64,000 bases of DNA from the NCBI RefSeq assembly GCF_002077695.1, contig NZ_MWUE01000015.1, forward strand, positions 1 to 64,000, in the 5' to 3' direction. Under the pieces are notes generated by a model, which had not been told where the DNA came from, did not search any database, and was given only the letters and a program-made list of their open reading frames with translations. Shown here one piece after another: positions 31,917 through 40,740 of this stretch. The translations under genes were made by a program, and so were the position numbers. Position 1 is the first letter of the stretch; every line of letters starts with the position of its first letter. This stretch comes from Pantoea latae (GTDB taxonomy: Bacteria; Pseudomonadota; Gammaproteobacteria; Enterobacterales; Enterobacteriaceae).

Positions 31917-32357
31917 ATGGCGACTTATTCTTTTATGGACGTCGTCGCGTCCCTCACCGGACCGACTGGCTCTATCGACCTTGGTTATGGCTCTGCTAAC
32001 TCCGAGGAAGGCATTACCGTCACCATGACGGAATCTAAAAACACCATGACGATCGGTGCTGATGGCGAGGTGATGCACAGCCTGCACGCAGGTAAAAGCG
32101 GCACCATAACAGTTACGCTGCTGAAAACCTCCCCGGTCAACAAAAAGCTGTCCCTGATGTACAACGCACAAAGCCAGTCCTCGGCACTGTGGGGCAACAA
32201 CGTCATCGTGCTGCGCAACCATGCGTCTGGTGATATCACCACTGCACGTTCGGTCGCGTTTCAGAAACAGCCAGACCATGCAGACGCCAAAGTAGGCAAC
32301 ACCAAATCTTGGGTGTTCGACTGCGGCAAAATCGACCAGGTTCTCGGGGAGTTCTAA
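31917..32357 (+). CDS. Tail tube protein (DUF3277)
   Basis: YSFMDVVASLTGPTGSIDLGYGSANSEEGITVTMTESKNTMTIGADGEVMHSLHAGKSGTITVTLLKTSP is the DUF3277 pattern. It forms the inner tube within the sheath. Gene order sheath, tube, chaperone, tape measure is standard. Confidence 0.92.
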   Translation: MATYSFMDVVASLTGPTGSIDLGYGSANSEEGITVTMTESKNTMTIGADGEVMHSLHAGKSGTITVTLLKTSPVNKKLSLMYNAQSQSSALWGNNVIVLRNHASGDITTARSVAFQKQPDHADAKVGNTKSWVFDCGKIDQVLGEF

Positions 32358-32360
32358 CAG

Positions 32361-32786
32361 ATGGAATTTGAAATTAACGGCGTGCAGTACCGCACCGCAA
32401 AGCTCAGCGTATTCGACCAGCTCAAAGTTTCCCGCAAACTACTCCCGGTTCTGGCTGGGTTGCTGGCTGACTTTCAGGGCATCAAAGCCGCGGCAGAAGG
32501 CGGTGACGTGTATAAGGCGATGGAAACCGCGTTGCCGAAAATCGCCGATTCACTGGCGGGCATGAGCGACGAAGACACAAACGCGATCATCTTCCCCTGT
32601 CTGTCTGTGGTTTCCCGCCAGAACGGTAAAGGTTGGTCGCCTGTCATGACGCAGGGAACCCTGATGTTCGATGACATCGAGCTGATGAGCATGCTGCAGA
32701 TGGTTGGTCGGGTGGTAGGCGACAGTCTGGGAAATTTTTTGCCCGCACTCCCCGCCAGCGAGACTGCGGCCCCGCCAGCGGCCTGA
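32361..32786 (+). CDS. Tail assembly chaperone, short form (141 aa)
   Basis: It is the gpG-like partner that coats the tape measure during tail assembly. FEINGVQYRTAKLSVFDQLKVSRKLLPVLAGLL and NAIIFPCLSVVSRQNG are typical of contractile-phage chaperones. The zero frame ends at 32784-32786 after an Ala/Pro-rich tail. A slippery run lies 17 codons before the stop. Confidence 0.85.
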   Translation: MEFEINGVQYRTAKLSVFDQLKVSRKLLPVLAGLLADFQGIKAAAEGGDVYKAMETALPKIADSLAGMSDEDTNAIIFPCLSVVSRQNGKGWSPVMTQGTLMFDDIELMSMLQMVGRVVGDSLGNFLPALPASETAAPPAA

Positions 32787-32974
32787 CGCTGGAATCACTT
32801 CCCGACGGTGAAGACTTTCTGATGCGCCCGGTAGATGCCGGGTACATCAGCTATTCAGCCCTGAAGGATGGTTCGGTCGACCTGGCGGACATCGCCCGGA
32901 TGAATGACTGGCTGGACCTGAAGGCAGACAACAATAACCGCATAGAGCGCTGGAGAGAGGCAAATGAACGCTGA
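32735..32974 (+). CDS. -1 frameshift extension of the tail chaperone (gpGT-like)
   Basis: In the -1 frame there is no stop from the slippery site to 32974. The extension includes LTLESLPDGEDFLMRPVDAG, ISYSALKDGSVDLADIARMNDWLDLKADNNNRIERW, which reads as a real domain but has no start codon of its own. The slip site is A-AAT-TTT / T-TTT-TTG at 32732-32741 in the zero-frame codons AAT TTT TTG. The fusion would be about 204 aa and overlaps the tape measure start. Confidence 0.8.
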   Translation, partial: FFARTPRQRDCGPASGLTLESLPDGEDFLMRPVDAGYISYSALKDGSVDLADIARMNDWLDLKADNNNRIERWREANER

Positions 32975-35012
32975 GACTATCAAGGATTTTCTGGTAAGCC
33001 TCGGCTTTCAGGTTGATGAGGCTGGCGCTCGCAAATTTGATACGGTCATCGCCGGAACAACCGCGCAGGCTATGAAACTGGGCGTAGCCGTTGAGGCTGC
33101 AGCGGTTTCCGTGGTTGCCTTTACTGCGAAAATCGCCAGCGGCCTTGACCAGCTCTACTGGGCGTCTCAGCGTACGGGCGCAACGGTCGCGGGCATTCAG
33201 GCGATCGGCTATGCTGCGGCTCAGGCCGGGTCGAGTGCAGAAGCTGCGCGCAGTTCTCTGGAAAGCCTTTCACGCTTCATGCGTAACAACCCCGGCGCCG
33301 AAGGCTTCCTGAATCGCCTGGGTGTGCAGACGCGTGACGCCAGCGGCAACATGCGGGATATGGCGTCCATCTTTACTGGCGTCGGCCAGCAGCTGAACAA
33401 AATGCCTTACTACCGCGCTAATCAGTACGCGCAGATGCTGGGCATTGATGAAAACACCCTGATGGCAATGCGCCGCGGGATGGGGCAGTTTGGCGCGCAG
33501 TATACGCAAATGGCGAAAGCTATCGGCTTCAATGCTGACCAGGCGGCCGCCAGCTCTAACCGCTTCATGACTTCACTGCGTGCTTTCGGCCAGATGGCGG
33601 GGATGGCGCGCGACAAGATCGGTTCTAACCTGGCTGAGGGGCTTTCAGGCTCTATCGACACGCTGCGCAAGCAAATCGTCGACAACTTCCCGAAGATTGA
33701 GCAGACGATTACCAGCGGCGTTAAAGGCATCCTGTGGCTGGCTGAGGTAATTGGCCGCGTCGTGTATCGGCTGATACAGGCCGGCGGGGACATCATGCAA
33801 TGGTGGTCATCGCTGGATAAGTCAACGCAGCGCCTGATCGAAGTGTTTGGCGCGCTCGTTATCGCCTGGCGCATCCTGAACGGTGCGTTCGTGATGTCGC
33901 CGATAGGGATGATAACGTCGCTGGGCGTTGCTATTCTCGCGCTGTACGACGATTACAAAACGTGGAAGGAAGGCGGCCAGTCGCTAATCGACTGGAAGAA
34001 GTGGGAGCCACAGATCAAAGGCGCCATCAAAGGCGTCGACGATCTGAAAGATGCCGTTATGCGGCTGCTTGGTATTGACCCGCAGACATGGACAGCCAAA
34101 TGGGACATGAGCAACCTCATGGAAAACCTCGGCGAGCTGTCCAAAATGCTCGACGGGATAGCGCGCCTGCTCAACGCCATTAAAGACGGCAGATGGAAAG
34201 ATGCCTATGCAATCGGGCGTGAGCTGATAAATCAGGGGCAGGGTAATCCGGATGCATTACCTGCCGTGTCTGCCAGCGCAGACAGTGCTGCAGACTATAT
34301 CAAGGATAAAACCGGATTCGACCCGCGCAGCATCGGGGCGGCCATGAAAAGATGGTTCGGTGATAGCGCTGTCCAGCCGATGGCGGCGGAAGCATCTGGA
34401 CCAGAGAGAATCTATCCGGTAAATGGCCCTGTGGAACAGTATGGGCAGTCTTTCAAGCGGCCTCAGGCGAGTAAGGAAGGCAGTCAGTTGCTGGGGTGGC
34501 TGCAACCGATGTTCGGCAAACTGGAACAGCTTTATCAGCTTCCTGCCGGACTGCTGAAAAGTGTTGCGATTACCGAGTCTGCAGGTAACCCGAATGCAAT
34601 GTCCGGCGCCGGCGCGCAGGGTCTTTTCCAGCTGATGCCCGGCACGGCTAAGGATCTGGGCCTGCGTGGCAATGAAGCATTCGACCCGGTTAAGTCTGCC
34701 CAGGCTGCGGCAAAGTACCTCGCTCAGCTGCTAAAAGCCAATAACGACGACCTTCCCAGGGCGCTCGCGTCCTACAACTGGGGGATCGGGAACGTGCAGA
34801 AGCATGGCATGGCGCTAATGCCGGAGGAAACCCGGAATTACATCCCGCGCGTTCTCAGCAATATGCCTGCCAGTGGGGCCAGTGTTCATCAGGAGACCGT
34901 TATCAACATCCATGGTGTATCTGATCCCCGAGAGGCCGGGAATATTGTGGCAGACAAACAGAATCAGGTTAGCGCTCGCGCTACTCAACAGCTTATGAGA
35001 AGAGGTGGCTAA
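32964..35012 (+). CDS. Tape measure protein with lytic transglycosylase domain (682 aa)
   Basis: Residues 1-400 are a helical, Ala/Gly-rich tape region with membrane-like segments (about 255-275 and 290-325). Residues about 500-640 are an SLT lysozyme-like domain: SVAITESAGNPNAMSGAGAQGLFQLMPGTAKDLG (catalytic Glu in TESAG) and LASYNWGIGNVQKHG. It sets tail length and helps penetrate murein at DNA entry. Confidence 0.92.
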   Translation: MNAETIKDFLVSLGFQVDEAGARKFDTVIAGTTAQAMKLGVAVEAAAVSVVAFTAKIASGLDQLYWASQRTGATVAGIQAIGYAAAQAGSSAEAARSSLESLSRFMRNNPGAEGFLNRLGVQTRDASGNMRDMASIFTGVGQQLNKMPYYRANQYAQMLGIDENTLMAMRRGMGQFGAQYTQMAKAIGFNADQAAASSNRFMTSLRAFGQMAGMARDKIGSNLAEGLSGSIDTLRKQIVDNFPKIEQTITSGVKGILWLAEVIGRVVYRLIQAGGDIMQWWSSLDKSTQRLIEVFGALVIAWRILNGAFVMSPIGMITSLGVAILALYDDYKTWKEGGQSLIDWKKWEPQIKGAIKGVDDLKDAVMRLLGIDPQTWTAKWDMSNLMENLGELSKMLDGIARLLNAIKDGRWKDAYAIGRELINQGQGNPDALPAVSASADSAADYIKDKTGFDPRSIGAAMKRWFGDSAVQPMAAEASGPERIYPVNGPVEQYGQSFKRPQASKEGSQLLGWLQPMFGKLEQLYQLPAGLLKSVAITESAGNPNAMSGAGAQGLFQLMPGTAKDLGLRGNEAFDPVKSAQAAAKYLAQLLKANNDDLPRALASYNWGIGNVQKHGMALMPEETRNYIPRVLSNMPASGASVHQETVINIHGVSDPREAGNIVADKQNQVSARATQQLMRRGG

Positions 35013-35608
35013 TGGATGTCCTGTCGGTGCTACTTCATCAGCGTTCGAGAAAGATAGGGATCATCATTCCCGACGTTGTTATCTCAGAAAAGCACAGCGA
35101 TGTGCTCGAAATAACTGAGCATCCTGTTGAGCGACCAACCAGCAGCGGGACGGGTTTTGTGGCTGATCACGCTTATCGTCGAGCTTCTGAGCTTGTAATG
35201 GAGGTGGGCTTTTCTGGCGGCGGCTCATTGCTGGATATGGTAGACACCTCGGCAATAGGCCTTTCAGTTGGGTCAGGACCAAAGGAAATTTACAGCCAGC
35301 TCCTAGAGCTGCAGCGCAGCAAAGAACCTTTCGATGTGGTGACCGGTAAGCGGCTTTATACCAACATGCTGATCCGCGTACTGGATGTAACGACTGACCG
35401 TACATCGGAAAACGTGCTTATGGCCAGTGTGACTATGCGCGAGGTAATTACCACACAGGCTTTGACTATTACAGGTGCCTCAAAGGAAAACATGACACAG
35501 GGGGCCAACACTAGTGCTGTGCAGGATGCAGGAGTGAAGTCAGCGAAACAACCCAGCCAGTCTCTGCTTAGCCAGGCAGCTTCGGCCGCACAGAGTATTT
35601 TCTCATGA
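35012..35608 (+). CDS. Baseplate/Dit-like protein (198 aa)
   Basis: The sequence IIIPDVVISEKHSDVLEITEHPVERPTSSGTGFVADHAYRRASELVMEVGFSGG and FDVVTGKRLYTNMLIRVLDVTTDRTSENVLMASVTMREV fits Dit-like/DUF6046 baseplate proteins in the position after the tape measure. The C-terminal 40 residues are low-complexity Ser/Ala/Gln. It probably links tube and hub. Confidence 0.78.
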   Translation: MDVLSVLLHQRSRKIGIIIPDVVISEKHSDVLEITEHPVERPTSSGTGFVADHAYRRASELVMEVGFSGGGSLLDMVDTSAIGLSVGSGPKEIYSQLLELQRSKEPFDVVTGKRLYTNMLIRVLDVTTDRTSENVLMASVTMREVITTQALTITGASKENMTQGANTSAVQDAGVKSAKQPSQSLLSQAASAAQSIFS

Positions 35609-35907
35609 CAATCACCGAAATCCCTCTGCAGCCCCAGAACCAGACTTTTACCACAACGATCGCCGGAACCATCGTCAAGATGGCTATCATCTGGCGTGCT
35701 GATTGTTGGTATCTCGACATGTATAGCGCCGATGAGGTGCTTATTGTTGGCAGTATACCGCTGGTTACCGGGTGCGATCTGCTTGGCCAGTATGCTTATC
35801 TGAATCTGGGTTTCTCCCTCTTTGTCGTCTGCGATGCACAGGGGCAGGATTACCCGACAGAGAATGATCTGGGCTCGGTCAGCCACCTTCTCATTAAAAC
35901 GGAGTAA
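35605..35907 (+). CDS. Small baseplate-region protein (100 aa)
   Basis: The protein is beta-rich: ITEIPLQPQNQTFTTTIAGTIVKMAIIWRADCWYLDMYSADEVLIVGSIPLVTGCDLLGQYAYLNLG. This form is common between Dit-like and hub genes in contractile phages. It overlaps both neighbours closely. Structural role inferred. Confidence 0.72.
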   Translation: MTITEIPLQPQNQTFTTTIAGTIVKMAIIWRADCWYLDMYSADEVLIVGSIPLVTGCDLLGQYAYLNLGFSLFVVCDAQGQDYPTENDLGSVSHLLIKTE

Positions 35908-35909
35908 GC

Positions 35910-36941
35910 ATGTCACAGAACTGGATGCGTCACTTTGAGCTGCAACTGCTGGATGATAAGGGGAATGGAATCTCCCTTACTGATTTAAAGGTCACCTTCA
36001 GCATACAGAAGATGCCCGCGACCATCTTCAACGGTTTTGTGGGTGACTTTAAAATCTACAACCTGTCTCAGGAAACCCAAAGCCGCGTCGCCCGGCAGGA
36101 ATTCAGCCGTATTCAGGTCATCGCTGGCTATAATGGCAACCCTGATGATTTGGGAAACTACCCTGATCAGAATATCGGGACCATTTTTAACGGTGACATT
36201 CGTTTCACCGTGGCCGGAAAAGACAATATTACCGACTCCTGGATCATGCTTCAGTGCATCGACAGTTGGCAAGGGCATCTGTATGCAGGGGTAAGGACCA
36301 CCGTAGCCGCTGGCTGGAAATATTCTGACCTTTTCACTGCAGGCATGAAAACCTATGAGCCATACGGCATTACTGCCGGCTCAATTCCTGATTTTCCTGA
36401 TACCGTATTCCCACGCGGTCGAGTGCTTCTCAGTAACACCGCCGACCTCATGAATAACATTGCTGGGCAATGCAAGGCCGACTGGTGGTATGAAAACAAT
36501 CAGGTGCACATGGTGCCTGAGACTAAATATATCGATGAGGTAGTGGTGCTGAATGCCAATACCGGGCTGATCGGAATGCCCCAGCAGACAATGGGAGCTG
36601 GCGTTAACGTGAGGTGCCTAATAAACCCAACCATCAAACTGGGCGGACTCGTTAGACTGGACCAAGCGTCGGTATACAGGACCGCGCTCAGTACTGAGCA
36701 AGTGGCTGGGCGGCAAGGAGCGGGCGGCATTCTGAAAGAGTCAGCATCAGATGGCAATCTGTACGTAGACGGGCTTGCAGGCGCGCAACCTGCTGCAATT
36801 AATACGGATGGCGATTACATCGTAGGCAGCATTGATTATACTGGTGATACGCGAGGACAAAACTGGTATATGGACCTACTTTGCCTAGCTAAGGGAGCTA
36901 GAGAGCTCCAAAGCGTGTCTACTACTAATAAGGTTGCATAG
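35910..36941 (+). CDS. Baseplate hub protein (343 aa)
   Basis: The N-terminal half holds DLKVTFSIQKMPATIFNGFVGDFKIYNLSQETQSRV and NGDIRFTVAGKDNITDSWIMLQCIDSW, the tail-hub beta domain. A later part (LSNTADLMNNIAGQCKADWWYENNQVHMVPE) fits hub proteins that hold the spike. Position between Dit-like and spike genes agrees, although a two-gene insertion now separates it from the spike. Confidence 0.82.
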   Translation: MSQNWMRHFELQLLDDKGNGISLTDLKVTFSIQKMPATIFNGFVGDFKIYNLSQETQSRVARQEFSRIQVIAGYNGNPDDLGNYPDQNIGTIFNGDIRFTVAGKDNITDSWIMLQCIDSWQGHLYAGVRTTVAAGWKYSDLFTAGMKTYEPYGITAGSIPDFPDTVFPRGRVLLSNTADLMNNIAGQCKADWWYENNQVHMVPETKYIDEVVVLNANTGLIGMPQQTMGAGVNVRCLINPTIKLGGLVRLDQASVYRTALSTEQVAGRQGAGGILKESASDGNLYVDGLAGAQPAAINTDGDYIVGSIDYTGDTRGQNWYMDLLCLAKGARELQSVSTTNKVA

Positions 36942-37282
36942 TGCGAACTATCAAAGCTGCATTAATTTTGCTCCTCTTATCTCCTGCCGTCGCCTCAGCT
37001 GCATCGCAGTGCGGGCCGTTCTTTTTAAAAGGCGAAAATGACGGGCTAATGCATATTAATGGCCAGACACCAGAGACACAGAAGATGACGTTCCTGAAGC
37101 AAAAAGACGACTTCGATAACGTCATGATGCAATGGATGCTGCCGGACGCTCGCGTTGGTCGCTGGTTAGGCCTCGATTACGTTAAACGCAATGGAAAAGC
37201 TATCCTCAACGTCGAAGTAGTCCGCAAAAACATGGACGAACCTCGCCAATTCTGGACCTATGACTGTAAAAGGGTAGGGTGA
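36941..37282 (+). CDS. Secreted protein of a two-gene moron (113 aa)
   Basis: The start is a GTG that shares its G with the previous stop. A clear signal peptide (TIKAALILLLLSPAVASAASQ, cleavage near residue 21) precedes a soluble domain with two cysteines (CGPFF...YDCKR) that could form a disulfide. Such a protein is odd inside a tail operon; it may act in the periplasm of the lysogen. No family recognised. Confidence 0.75.
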   Translation: MRTIKAALILLLLSPAVASAASQCGPFFLKGENDGLMHINGQTPETQKMTFLKQKDDFDNVMMQWMLPDARVGRWLGLDYVKRNGKAILNVEVVRKNMDEPRQFWTYDCKRVG

Positions 37283-37722
37283 TGGAGCCAGGAGTCATTT
37301 TAATTGCTTTTGTCATTGCTTTAGTACTCTATAAAGCGGCCAAGAAAAGGCGAATTAAAAAAGAGGATAATTTTTTATCTAATTACGGAAGGCGTCGGCG
37401 AATAGCTTACCCTAAAGCCAGGCATCCAAATGGTCGTCGCAAAACCCCTTATGAACGTGAGCAGGATATAGAAGCTTATCTGCGCGATCTTGCACAGGCT
37501 GGCAGAGATGCTGCTAAAGCTGAAGAGATAAAACAGAAGCGGCTAGGGGTTACGCATTACATATGGCGGTCGGCGGAAGACGCGGACACGTGTGAAGAGT
37601 GTAAGAAAAATAACGGTAAAAAATTCTCATGGAATAGGCCGCCTAAAACAGGTCGCCCAGGTGAAGGAAGGTGCTGCCCTAGAAATCTGTGTAGATGCTA
37701 TCCAGAAGCCATACTCAAATAA
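37279..37722 (+). CDS. Membrane-anchored protein with Mu F-like C-terminal domain (147 aa)
   Basis: One N-terminal membrane span (PGVILIAFVIALVLYKAA), a basic region (KKRRIKKE, YGRRRRIAYPKARHPNGRR), then THYIWRSAEDADTCEECKKNNGKKFSWNRPP and a final NLCRCYPEAI. This C-terminus copies the Mu F end domain of the phage's own minor head protein, with added cysteines. It overlaps the secreted protein gene by 4 nt and is followed by its own terminator. A role in exclusion of related phages is possible, by inference. Confidence 0.78.
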   Translation: MMEPGVILIAFVIALVLYKAAKKRRIKKEDNFLSNYGRRRRIAYPKARHPNGRRKTPYEREQDIEAYLRDLAQAGRDAAKAEEIKQKRLGVTHYIWRSAEDADTCEECKKNNGKKFSWNRPPKTGRPGEGRCCPRNLCRCYPEAILK

Positions 37723-37743
37723 CCCGCCGAGGCGGGTTTTTTA
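37720..37743 (+). terminator. Terminator closing the tail-operon moron
   Basis: ACCCGCC-GA-GGCGGGT hairpin followed by six T, between the Mu F-like gene and the spike gene. A terminator inside a late operon marks the upstream pair as an insertion. Confidence 0.88.
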
Positions 37744-37758
37744 TTGCCCGGAGATAAA

Positions 37759-38511
37759 ATGCCCGTATCCCTTAACTCACAGGTTGGCAGTAGCGAGCAG
37801 ATGAGCGAGCAGCTGTATAACAGCATCTTCTCCATGCTGCGCGTTTCGATGCCTGGCATCATTCAGTCGTTCGACCCTATAGCGTGCACCTGCACTGTTC
37901 AGCCGGCCATATCAGGTCAGGTTACAGATGAGGCAGGCGATTTTAAATCTGCGCCGTTACCGCTGCTCGTTGACGTGCCGGTAATCTTTCCGCGCGGTGG
38001 CGGCTGCACTATTACCTTTCCTGTTAAAGCAGGCGACGAGTGTCTGGTGGTGTTTTCCGATCGCTGCATTGACTTCTGGTGGCAGAACGGCGGCGTGCAG
38101 GAGCCGGTCGACCCTCGGCAGCATGATTTGTCAGACGCCTTTGCGTTTATCGGCCCACAGTCGCAGGCGGAAGTGATAGGGAATATCAGCACCTCCACAC
38201 TGCAGATGCGCACCGATGACGGCGCGGCATATATCGAGCTCGACCCAAACAGCCACGCCGTAAATATCGTGGCGCCGGGCGGACTGAATGTAACGACGCC
38301 TCTCGCTAAATTCAGCCAAGCGGTGACCATTACAGGATTGCTGACATGGGCGGGCGGAATGGTCGGCAGCCTGGCGACCGGAACCGCGGCGAAAATTACG
38401 GGCGCCATCCAGTTTATTGGCTCGCTGACATCCAACGGTAAAGACATCAGCGACAGCCACACGCACAGTGGCGTGCAGACTGGTAGCGGCAACTCTGGCA
38501 AGGTGAACTGA
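37759..38511 (+). CDS. Baseplate spike protein (Gp138/gpV-like, 250 aa)
   Basis: The start is the ATG with CCGGAGATAAA before it. The N-terminal OB-fold region (GIIQSFDPIACTCTVQPAISGQV, LPLLVDVPVIFPRGGGCTITFPVKAGDECLVVFSDRCIDFWW) is the Gp138 N-terminal domain. The C-terminal half is a repeated beta region ending in SDSHTHSGVQTGSGNSGKV, as in membrane-piercing spikes with His-rich tips. Confidence 0.88.
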   Translation: MPVSLNSQVGSSEQMSEQLYNSIFSMLRVSMPGIIQSFDPIACTCTVQPAISGQVTDEAGDFKSAPLPLLVDVPVIFPRGGGCTITFPVKAGDECLVVFSDRCIDFWWQNGGVQEPVDPRQHDLSDAFAFIGPQSQAEVIGNISTSTLQMRTDDGAAYIELDPNSHAVNIVAPGGLNVTTPLAKFSQAVTITGLLTWAGGMVGSLATGTAAKITGAIQFIGSLTSNGKDISDSHTHSGVQTGSGNSGKVN

Positions 38512-38864
38512 TGCGATACAGACGCGAAGATGACGAGGGTGATTACACCTTCGGACAGGGCGACGATACATGGCTGATAAACTCACCCGAAACAGTGGCG
38601 CAGGCGGTGAAAACACGCTTTCTCCTCTGGTACGGGCAGTGGTTCCTCGACACCACAGAGGGCACGCCGTGGATACAGTCGGTGCTTGGAAAGCAGAAGC
38701 CGGAAACCTACAACCTCGCTATACGCCAGCGCATCCTTGAAACACAGGGCGTTAACTCGATCATGTCGTTCGATACGACGCTAAACACCTCATCCCGCCG
38801 CGTTGTATTTACCGCGACGATTGACACCATCTACGGAACGACGACAGTCACAAGCGAGGCGTAA
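38511..38864 (+). CDS. Baseplate wedge protein (Mu gp46/gp25-like, 117 aa)
   Basis: DTWLINSPETVAQAVKTRFLLWYGQWFLDTTEGTPWIQSVLG and LAIRQRILETQGVNSIMSFD are the Mu gp46-type pattern. It is part of the wedge together with the gp47-like protein that follows. Overlaps both neighbours by 1 nt. Confidence 0.88.
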   Translation: MRYRREDDEGDYTFGQGDDTWLINSPETVAQAVKTRFLLWYGQWFLDTTEGTPWIQSVLGKQKPETYNLAIRQRILETQGVNSIMSFDTTLNTSSRRVVFTATIDTIYGTTTVTSEA

Positions 38865-40063
38865 TGGCTCTCAATTTAGACACGCTGGGGCTCTCCGCTA
38901 CGGTGACCGCCTCAGGGATAAGTGCGCCTGATTACCAGACAATCCTGAGCACTATCACGGAATATTTTCAGCAGATTTACGGCACCGATGCCTATCTTGA
39001 GCCTGACAGTAAAGACGGGCAAATGGTGTCACTTGTAGCGCTGGCAGTACACGATGCCAACAACACGGCGATTCAGGTTTACAACTCCTTCTCACCATCA
39101 TCAGGCATGACAGACGCCCTGACGCGAAACGTTAAAATTAACGGCATTGCGCGCAAAGCCGCTACCAATTCTACGGTTGACGTGACCCTCACCGGCACGG
39201 CCGGGACAACGATTACCAATGGATCAGTGAAGGACGCTAACGGTGTCATCTGGAACCTGCCGGCCAGCGTGACTATCGACGTAGGCGGCTCGGTGACGGT
39301 AACGGCTACCTGCGCGAATTCTGGCGCAGTTGCGGCAGTCGCCGGCAGCATCACCAAAATCAACACGCCAACGCGTGGCTGGACGGCGGTTTCTAATGCC
39401 AGCGCGGCAACTGTTGGATCGGCTGCTGAAACCGATGCAGAGTTGCGCGCGCGCCAGGCGCAGAGCGTGGCAATTCCTGCTCTGACACCGTTTGATGCCG
39501 TCGACGGTGCGATTGCCAACGTGACCGGCGTTACGCGTCATAAGCTTTACGAGAACGACACCGGATCAGTAGACAGCAATGGTATCCCCGCGCATTCAAT
39601 CGCGGCGATTGTCGATGGTGGTGATGCGACGGCTATAGCTCAGATCATCCGCGGGAAGAAAGGTCAGGGTGTCAGCACCTACGGCTCGACTACTGTCGCT
39701 GTGCCGGATAAATATGATAACCCGCATGCAATCAGCTTCTCACGCTCAACCAATGTCCCGATATTTGTCGCCATTACGCTGAAGGTTTTCACCGGTTACA
39801 CGACGCAGATTGGCGAGCAGATTAAGCAGGCGATAGCCGACTATATCAACAGCCTGACAATAGGCGATGACGTGCTGCTTAGCCGTATTTATTCACCGGC
39901 TAACCTTGGCGTCGTGAGCGGTGGCAATTCTAAATACTATGACATCAACGCTCTAGCTATTGGCAAATCGGCCGGAACGGTAGCGTCCTCGAATGTCGCC
40001 ATCGCCTTTAACGAGTCGGCTTCCTGCAGCACGGCGAACATCGCGCTCACGGTGACATCATGA
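38864..40063 (+). CDS. Baseplate J-like protein (Mu gp47 family, 399 aa)
   Basis: The N-terminus SGISAPDYQTILSTITEYFQQIYGTDAYLEPDSKDGQMVSLVALAVHDANN and the segment AETDAELRARQAQSVAIPALTPFDAVDGAIANVTGVTRHKLYEND match baseplate J/gp47 proteins. It is the main wedge scaffold to which fibres attach. Confidence 0.93.
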   Translation: MALNLDTLGLSATVTASGISAPDYQTILSTITEYFQQIYGTDAYLEPDSKDGQMVSLVALAVHDANNTAIQVYNSFSPSSGMTDALTRNVKINGIARKAATNSTVDVTLTGTAGTTITNGSVKDANGVIWNLPASVTIDVGGSVTVTATCANSGAVAAVAGSITKINTPTRGWTAVSNASAATVGSAAETDAELRARQAQSVAIPALTPFDAVDGAIANVTGVTRHKLYENDTGSVDSNGIPAHSIAAIVDGGDATAIAQIIRGKKGQGVSTYGSTTVAVPDKYDNPHAISFSRSTNVPIFVAITLKVFTGYTTQIGEQIKQAIADYINSLTIGDDVLLSRIYSPANLGVVSGGNSKYYDINALAIGKSAGTVASSNVAIAFNESASCSTANIALTVTS

Positions 40064-40740
40064 GCAAATACACCGACCTGATTACTAATTATCACAGAGG
40101 TAAACCTCTGTTTGTCGATCACGTCGACCTGTCAACGCGTCCGCTTACCGATACATCCGCAGCCCTACAAAATCTGCTCACTGCCTTCGATATAGACAGC
40201 GCGGTCGGTGTGCAGCTGGATGTTCTGGGAGAGTGGATTGGTCGAACGCGAATCGTCAGCCAGCCCATCGCAGGGGTTTACTTTTCCTTTGATACCGATG
40301 GGCTCGGATGGGATCAGGGCGTCTGGCAGGGGCCATATGATCCGGATGCCGGATTCACAAGTCTGAGTGATGACACATACCGCATTGTCCTGAAGGCGAA
40401 GATAGCCATCAACAGCTGGGACGGGCAAAACGACTCATTACCACCCATCCTGGAAACAGCGCTGGAAGGCTCTGGCTTGAAAATGCAGATCGTAGATAAC
40501 CAGGATATGACCATATCCGTATGGGTTTTCCCTGAGGAAGATATCTCCCTGGTTTCAAAAGAGCTGCTGGCAGCGATTAAACAGGGCTATCTCACCGTGA
40601 AAGCGGCTGGTGTATGGGCCGGTGATATTCAAACCCCTTCAATAGAAACCCCATCAGTCGGAAACCGGTTCTTTGGTTTCGACATGGATAACGAGTACAT
40701 CGCCGGATTTGATGATGGCGCTTGGGAGAAAACACTTTAA
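40060..40740 (+). CDS. Baseplate/fibre-connecting protein (DUF2612, 226 aa)
   Basis: LTAFDIDSAVGVQLDVLGEWIGRTR, YFSFDTDGLGWDQGVW and YRIVLKAKIAINSWDGQNDSLPPILETAL are the DUF2612 pattern, the counterpart of Mu gp48. The C-terminal 40 residues (FFGFDMDNEYIAGFDDGAW) repeat the 'F.FD.D' motif seen earlier in the protein. Confidence 0.88.
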   Translation: MSKYTDLITNYHRGKPLFVDHVDLSTRPLTDTSAALQNLLTAFDIDSAVGVQLDVLGEWIGRTRIVSQPIAGVYFSFDTDGLGWDQGVWQGPYDPDAGFTSLSDDTYRIVLKAKIAINSWDGQNDSLPPILETALEGSGLKMQIVDNQDMTISVWVFPEEDISLVSKELLAAIKQGYLTVKAAGVWAGDIQTPSIETPSVGNRFFGFDMDNEYIAGFDDGAWEKTL

